In this document: piece by piece, positions 39,492-43,528 of the stretch
Numbering within the stretch: position 1 is the stretch's first letter
Layout of the letters: each line of letters starts with the position of its first letter
Position numbers and translations under genes: made by a program
NCBI GenBank assembly: GCA_021773815.1
Contig: JAJFJS010000084.1
Location: forward strand, 1 to 43,528
DNA from: Gammaproteobacteria bacterium
GTDB taxonomy: Bacteria > Pseudomonadota > Gammaproteobacteria > Steroidobacterales > GCA-2729495
Direction: 5' to 3'
Length of the DNA stretch: 43,528 nt
Notes under the pieces: model-generated
Told to the model about the DNA's origin: nothing
What the model saw: the letters and a program-made list of their open reading frames with translations, nothing else
Databases searched by the model: none

Positions 39492-40514
39492 GTGGATATC
39501 GACATCATCCTGGAACCGGACCTGACCCCCGGACAGATTACGGAACTGGGGCAGGCCGCCGAGCGCTTCGGCATCCGGGCGCTGTGGTCATCGAACTACT
39601 TCGCACACTGGGATCCGTTCATCAGCCTCGTCCCGCTCGCCCAATCCACCGAGCGGCTGTTGATGGGCCCGCTGGCCGTGAGCCCGTTCGAGATGCACCC
39701 GCTGAAGATCGCCAACGGCCTGCTGACGCTCAACGAGATGTGCGGGGGCCGCGCGCAGATCGCAATCGGCGCCGGCGAAGGCAACCTCGATGCGATGGCC
39801 CTGAAAAAACCGGCCAAGATCGTGCTGGCCATTCGCGAGGCGCTGGAAATCGTGCTGGCCGCCGCGCACGGCCGGCTCAAGGACGGATACGACGGCGAAA
39901 TCTTCAACGTCAATCTGCCCTGCGCCTACGACTGGTTAACTGCGTCGCCGCCGAAGATCTACATGACGGCGTACCGTTACATGATGATGCGCATGGGCGG
40001 TCGCGTCGCCGACGGCGTTTTCGTCGGTTGTACGCCGCCGGAAATCATGGCGCCGGCAATGGCGAACGTGCGCACCGGCATCGACCGTCGCGAGACGCCA
40101 CCCGCAGACTTTCGTGCCAATACCTTCTGGGCCTGGCACATCAAGGCGGACCGGGAAGCGGCATTCCGCGAATCCCGCCGCGAACTCGCCTGGCGTGGCC
40201 GCAAGCTCGATCCCGAACTGCTGGTCAACTGGCTGACGGCAGAGGAAGCGCAGTTCGTTCAGAACCATTTCGATGCCTACGTCACGGCATATTTCGATCG
40301 ATCCGGTATCGTCAAAGGTGTACCAGACGACATTAACGACCGGCTGATGCACGGCATGACGTCTACCGGCGGTCTCGAGGACCTCGATCGGGAAATCGAA
40401 CGATTTAAAATGTTCCGCGATCAGGGCCTGACGGAAATCGCATTGCGACTTCACGAGAATCCGATGGACGCACTGCAGATTATCGGAAAACACGTCGTCC
40501 CGGCATTGAAATAG
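39492..40514 (+). CDS. LLM-class flavin-dependent oxidoreductase (paralogue 2)
   Basis: Second luciferase-like monooxygenase, 340 residues from GTG 39492, chosen because VDIDIILEPDLTPGQITELG aligns with the start of paralogue 1 and GAGG lies about nine bases upstream. ATG 39447 would add 15 residues and has no ribosome binding site. Segments shared with paralogue 1 are ALWSSNYFAHWDPFISLV, LMGPLAVSPFEMHPLKIANG, LTLNEMCGGRAQIA and the ending LRLHENPMDALQIIGKHVVP. The strong similarity in both end regions points to an old tandem duplication of which the two copies lie about 3 kb apart. Substrate is unknown. Confidence 0.85.
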   Translation: MDIDIILEPDLTPGQITELGQAAERFGIRALWSSNYFAHWDPFISLVPLAQSTERLLMGPLAVSPFEMHPLKIANGLLTLNEMCGGRAQIAIGAGEGNLDAMALKKPAKIVLAIREALEIVLAAAHGRLKDGYDGEIFNVNLPCAYDWLTASPPKIYMTAYRYMMMRMGGRVADGVFVGCTPPEIMAPAMANVRTGIDRRETPPADFRANTFWAWHIKADREAAFRESRRELAWRGRKLDPELLVNWLTAEEAQFVQNHFDAYVTAYFDRSGIVKGVPDDINDRLMHGMTSTGGLEDLDREIERFKMFRDQGLTEIALRLHENPMDALQIIGKHVVPALK

Positions 40515-40538
40515 CCTTCGCACTTCAGGAGACACACA

Positions 40539-42938
40539 TTGGTCAACAGATCTTCCCGGTATATTCCGCTCGTCATCTGCGCGCTGCTTGCGGCATGCGG
40601 GTCACCCGAGGAACGGGCAGCCAATTATCTTGCCAAGGCGGAGGCGCTCTACGAGCAAGAGGACTATGTGACAGCCCGGATCGAGGCGCTGAACGCGGCA
40701 CAGATCGAACCGCGTAACGCGGATGTCCGCTTCCTGCTCGCCAAAATCGAAGAGAAAGAGCAGAACATACGCAAGGCCGTCGGGCACCTGCAGGTCGCCA
40801 TCGACGCCGATCCCAATCATCTCGATTCGCGCATCCGGCTCGGCAGCTATTATGTGCTGGCCAAGGCCGTCGACCTGGCCGCCGAGCAGGCCAAGGTCGC
40901 CAGCACGCTGGCGCCGGACAATGCCGAGGTCCACCTGCTGCAGGCACGCGTGCATTATCTGAATGAAAACAATGACGCGGCCAGAAAAGAAGTCAACATC
41001 GCGCTGACCACCGATCCCGGACTGGTCTCCGCCATCATGTTCAAAGCTGGCCTGGACATGGCCGACGAAAATCCGGAGGCCGCGATGCAACTCGTCGCCG
41101 ACGGCATTGAGGCAGCAGATCCCGATGGCGTCAAGCAACTGCGCCAGTTCCGTATCCTGCTGCTGCGTGCGACCGAACGCAACGACGAGGTCGAGGCGGA
41201 ACTCAAGGCGCTGATCGAAGACTACCCGGACGAGCAGGATTTCCCGCTGGCACTCGCACAACTGTTCGTCTCGCAGGAACGTTTCGACGAAGCCGAGACG
41301 CTCTATCGACGCTATGTCGAACAGGATCCGGAGGATCAGCAGCGACGCATCGAATTCGTGCGTTTTGTCGGCACCCATCGCGGTCCGGAAGCCGCGGTGG
41401 CGGCACTGCAGGAGTTCATCACCGAATTCCCGGAATCCATGCAGCTGCGTCTGGCACTCGGGCAGTTGTATGAGAGCATCAAGAAACCGGACGAAGCGCT
41501 GCCCATTTACGAGAAGATCGCCGCGACCGAGCCCAAATCAGAGCTCGGCCTGCGCGCCCGCAACCGGGTTGCCGCAATCAGGGTTCAGAACGAACAGGTG
41601 GATGAAGCCCGGGTCGTGATCGAGTCGATTCTGACCGATGACCAGAACAATGCCGATGCCCTGATGATGCGGGCCGCGTTCCGCTACGTCGACAAAGAGT
41701 TCAATGAAGCGGTTGCAGACCTGCGCACGGTGCTGCGGGTTCGGCCCGATTCCGAACGCGCCCTGCTGCTGCTGGCGCGTTCTCATCGGGCGGCCAACAA
41801 TCGCGAACTGGCGCACGATGCCTACCGGCGCCTGATCGAAATGAATCCCGGCCACCCGGCCGCCTCGGCGGAACTTGCCGAATCGCTGGCACAGAGCGGC
41901 GACATCCCGATGGCCGAGGAAGTGTTGCGCGATCAGCTCGAGGTCACGCCGGACGACCGGCGCGCGGCATCGCGGCTCGTCGAGGCCCTGCTGCTCAAGG
42001 GTGACGTCGCCGCCGCCGAGATACAGGCTCGGTCCATGCTGGCTTTCGGTGACGATACCGGGCTAGCCGAATTCCAGCTCGGCCGGGTCCTGCAAGCCAA
42101 GCAATCCGGTGCGGAAGCCATCGAATCCTACAAGGCGGCGCTGGCCAAGAACCCGGATGCGCCGGAACCCCTGCAGGGACTCGTCGCGATACTTGTCGAG
42201 CAGGACCGGTCCGACGAGGCCATCACGTTCCTGCGCGCCCATCTTGTCACCTACCCGACACAGACTGCACCGCGCCTGCTGCTGGCCGCCGTTTATGCCC
42301 GGCAGAGCAAGACCGCCGAGGCCGCCGAACAGTACGAGCAAATCGTCTCGCTGCAACCCAAGGCGACCCGCGCCTATGCTTCGCTGGCCTCACTGTATCC
42401 GGATGACCCGACAAAGCGTCGCGACATTTACCGGCGCGCCATCACCGCCAATCCGGAGGAACCGACGATCAACCTGTTGCTGGCCAGTGAGTACGAACGG
42501 GCCGGGCAGTTCGAGGATGCGATCAAGATCTATGAAACGGTGCTGGAAAACAATGCGGACAACGCGATCGCGGCCAACAATCTCGCCGCGCTGATGCTCG
42601 ATCACCGAACCGATGCCGCCAGCCATACGCGGGCGCTCCGACTCGTCCGGCAATTCGAAAGCAGCAAGCAGCCGGCGCTGCTCGACACGCTCGGCTGGGC
42701 ACACTACCGCAACGGCGACTACCAGAACGCGATACGACTGCTCGAGGAAGCGGTCGCCAGCGCCGACCAGATCGCGCTGCTCCGCTACCATCTCGGCATG
42801 GCGTTCGTGAAGGCCGGCATGAAGGATCGCGGCCGCGAAGAACTCGAACGCGCATTGCAGCTGACCGATGGCGAATTCACCGGCATCGAAGAGGCGCGCG
42901 CGACGCTCGCCAGGATCGGCGGCAAGGTCGGCAGCTAG
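40539..42938 (+). CDS. Large tetratricopeptide-repeat lipoprotein (PrsT-like)
   Basis: A 799-residue lipoprotein made almost entirely of tetratricopeptide repeats. The start is TTG 40539, with AGGAG eight bases upstream. The signal YIPLVICALLAAC places the lipid on C20. About twenty helix-pair repeats follow, for example AVGHLQVAIDADPNHLDSRI, AESLAQSGDIPMAEEVL, EAAEQYEQIVSLQPKATRAY and IKIYETVLENNADNAIAANN, and near the end LLDTLGWAHYRNGDYQNAIR. Length, lipid anchor and repeat content recall the PrsT protein of the PEP-CTERM/exosortase polysaccharide system, but no other prs or eps gene is in the window. It is probably a scaffold at the envelope. It is 24 bases after LLM paralogue 2 and may be in its operon. 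Confidence 0.75.
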   Translation: MVNRSSRYIPLVICALLAACGSPEERAANYLAKAEALYEQEDYVTARIEALNAAQIEPRNADVRFLLAKIEEKEQNIRKAVGHLQVAIDADPNHLDSRIRLGSYYVLAKAVDLAAEQAKVASTLAPDNAEVHLLQARVHYLNENNDAARKEVNIALTTDPGLVSAIMFKAGLDMADENPEAAMQLVADGIEAADPDGVKQLRQFRILLLRATERNDEVEAELKALIEDYPDEQDFPLALAQLFVSQERFDEAETLYRRYVEQDPEDQQRRIEFVRFVGTHRGPEAAVAALQEFITEFPESMQLRLALGQLYESIKKPDEALPIYEKIAATEPKSELGLRARNRVAAIRVQNEQVDEARVVIESILTDDQNNADALMMRAAFRYVDKEFNEAVADLRTVLRVRPDSERALLLLARSHRAANNRELAHDAYRRLIEMNPGHPAASAELAESLAQSGDIPMAEEVLRDQLEVTPDDRRAASRLVEALLLKGDVAAAEIQARSMLAFGDDTGLAEFQLGRVLQAKQSGAEAIESYKAALAKNPDAPEPLQGLVAILVEQDRSDEAITFLRAHLVTYPTQTAPRLLLAAVYARQSKTAEAAEQYEQIVSLQPKATRAYASLASLYPDDPTKRRDIYRRAITANPEEPTINLLLASEYERAGQFEDAIKIYETVLENNADNAIAANNLAALMLDHRTDAASHTRALRLVRQFESSKQPALLDTLGWAHYRNGDYQNAIRLLEEAVASADQIALLRYHLGMAFVKAGMKDRGREELERALQLTDGEFTGIEEARATLARIGGKVGS

Positions 42939-42947
42939 AGCGAAAGT

Positions 42948-43528
42948 TTATTTTTTCCACTTGCCCCGATCGGCATCCATCTGCACGTGCCCGCCGCGCC
43001 GGTCGAGCATAAAGCGCGCCTGCTCGGCGCCGAACGTGCGCTCGACGAGCACGTTCATCGGATCGGAACGGTTCGTATAATCACGATACGTGAAATCGTA
43101 CTGTTGCTGAGCATCGCGGCGCTCCAACGGCAGTTCGTCGGCCTCGTCGACCCAGCGGAACCAGCGGTCGACGAACCTCTCCAGATAGGCCTCGCACTGG
43201 TCGATATGTTCATCGGTCAACGCGGCGATGTAGCTCGAGCAAACCGGCGACTGCATGCCGCGAATGGCCGGCCCGTGACTGGCCGACCAGACGAAATCGG
43301 TGTTGGCACGAAACGCGAGGTAATCCTCGTTGGCCTCACCCTCGTAGTACTTGTTGACATAGTCCTCGCTGACCTTGACGTCGGCACGGGCCACGTAGTC
43401 CGCGTAAAACAGCAGGTTCGGCACGGTGCCGAAGATAATCATCAGGTTCGGCACCTGCGTCTGCTGGCCCAGCGTGACGTTGATGTTCATATCGATAATG
43501 CTGGCTTTGCGATTGCCGATCCATGAAC
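42948..43528 (-). CDS. Partial gene; possible bilin/red-chlorophyll-catabolite reductase-like protein
   Basis: The 3' part (193 codons) of a minus-strand gene that enters from beyond the window; the frame is open to the last base. It reads SWIGNRKASIIDMNINV at its left end, then IIFGTVPNLLFYADYVARAD, DVKVSEDYVNKYYEGEANED, an IRGMQSPVCSSYI segment and LERFVDRWFRWVDEADELPL. It ends with GGHVQMDADRGKWKK. The order of a strand with PNLLFYADYV, then (D/E)xYxxxYY and a C-terminal helix resembles the ferredoxin-dependent bilin reductase and red chlorophyll catabolite reductase fold. This is a resemblance only. The stop is 10 bases from the stop of the TPR lipoprotein gene. Confidence 0.4.
   Translation of the reverse strand, partial: SWIGNRKASIIDMNINVTLGQQTQVPNLMIIFGTVPNLLFYADYVARADVKVSEDYVNKYYEGEANEDYLAFRANTDFVWSASHGPAIRGMQSPVCSSYIAALTDEHIDQCEAYLERFVDRWFRWVDEADELPLERRDAQQQYDFTYRDYTNRSDPMNVLVERTFGAEQARFMLDRRGGHVQMDADRGKWKK

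Overview
The window looks like a high-GC Gammaproteobacterium chromosome. The evidence is the tamA-tamB pair, PdxH, a Uup-type ABC-F protein, a CspA-like protein, an OmpR/EnvZ-type two-component pair, NnrS, Tat- and lipoprotein-type signal peptides, and a RAYT-type transposase with REP-like palindromes. No rRNA, tRNA or CRISPR array was seen. The lineage guess (an environmental, possibly Steroidobacterales/Woeseia-like group) is inference from gene content only.

Bases 1-15446 form an accessory, defence-rich island. It begins after the 3' part of an nnrS gene. A VapB45/VapC45-like toxin-antitoxin pair follows, flanked by two copies of a 26-bp unit with a 21-bp perfect palindrome. Next come an orphan TumA-like HTH regulator and a RAYT gene cut off at that regulator's ribosome binding site. 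The core is an 11-kb minus-strand type I restriction-modification operon: hsdM, hsdS, a 1269-residue uncharacterised protein, hsdR, a small HELLH metallopeptidase and a DUF2130 coiled-coil protein. The 1269-residue protein has a nuclease-like N-terminus, a degenerate NTPase-like middle and a long helical C-terminus. It is the best candidate for an undescribed system, by analogy with abortive effectors embedded in type I loci such as PrrC. A broken DUF222 (13E12-type) gene with a 27-nt in-frame hairpin insertion closes the island.

Bases 15471-43528 look like ordinary chromosome. tamB and tamA (minus) diverge from a periplasmic protein gene. A 340-base gap then holds strong RNA structure and a minus-strand intrinsic terminator, so it is a candidate small RNA locus. 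After it come a response regulator/sensor kinase pair, an alpha/beta-hydrolase-like lipoprotein without its serine nucleophile, a SPOR lipoprotein, cardiolipin synthase, pdxH, a cold-shock gene and a membrane-anchored HExxHxxGxxD protein. A minus-strand pair follows (Tat-signal SDR and a SelD-associated-type FAD oxidoreductase), then uup, a small basic protein, a PEP-CTERM-like secreted protein and an HEGGH lipoprotein. The last part holds two paralogous LLM flavin oxidoreductases around a Tat-exported DUF1838 protein, a patatin-like phospholipase and a rhomboid protease, then a large TPR lipoprotein and a partial gene that may belong to the bilin/red-chlorophyll-catabolite reductase fold.

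The left third combines DNA restriction, a probable back-up effector and toxin-antitoxin modules. The right two thirds are dominated by envelope functions: outer membrane assembly (TamAB), phospholipid synthesis and turnover (Cls, patatin), envelope proteolysis (rhomboid) and several exported proteins. All functional assignments rest on motif recognition by eye; no database search was run.
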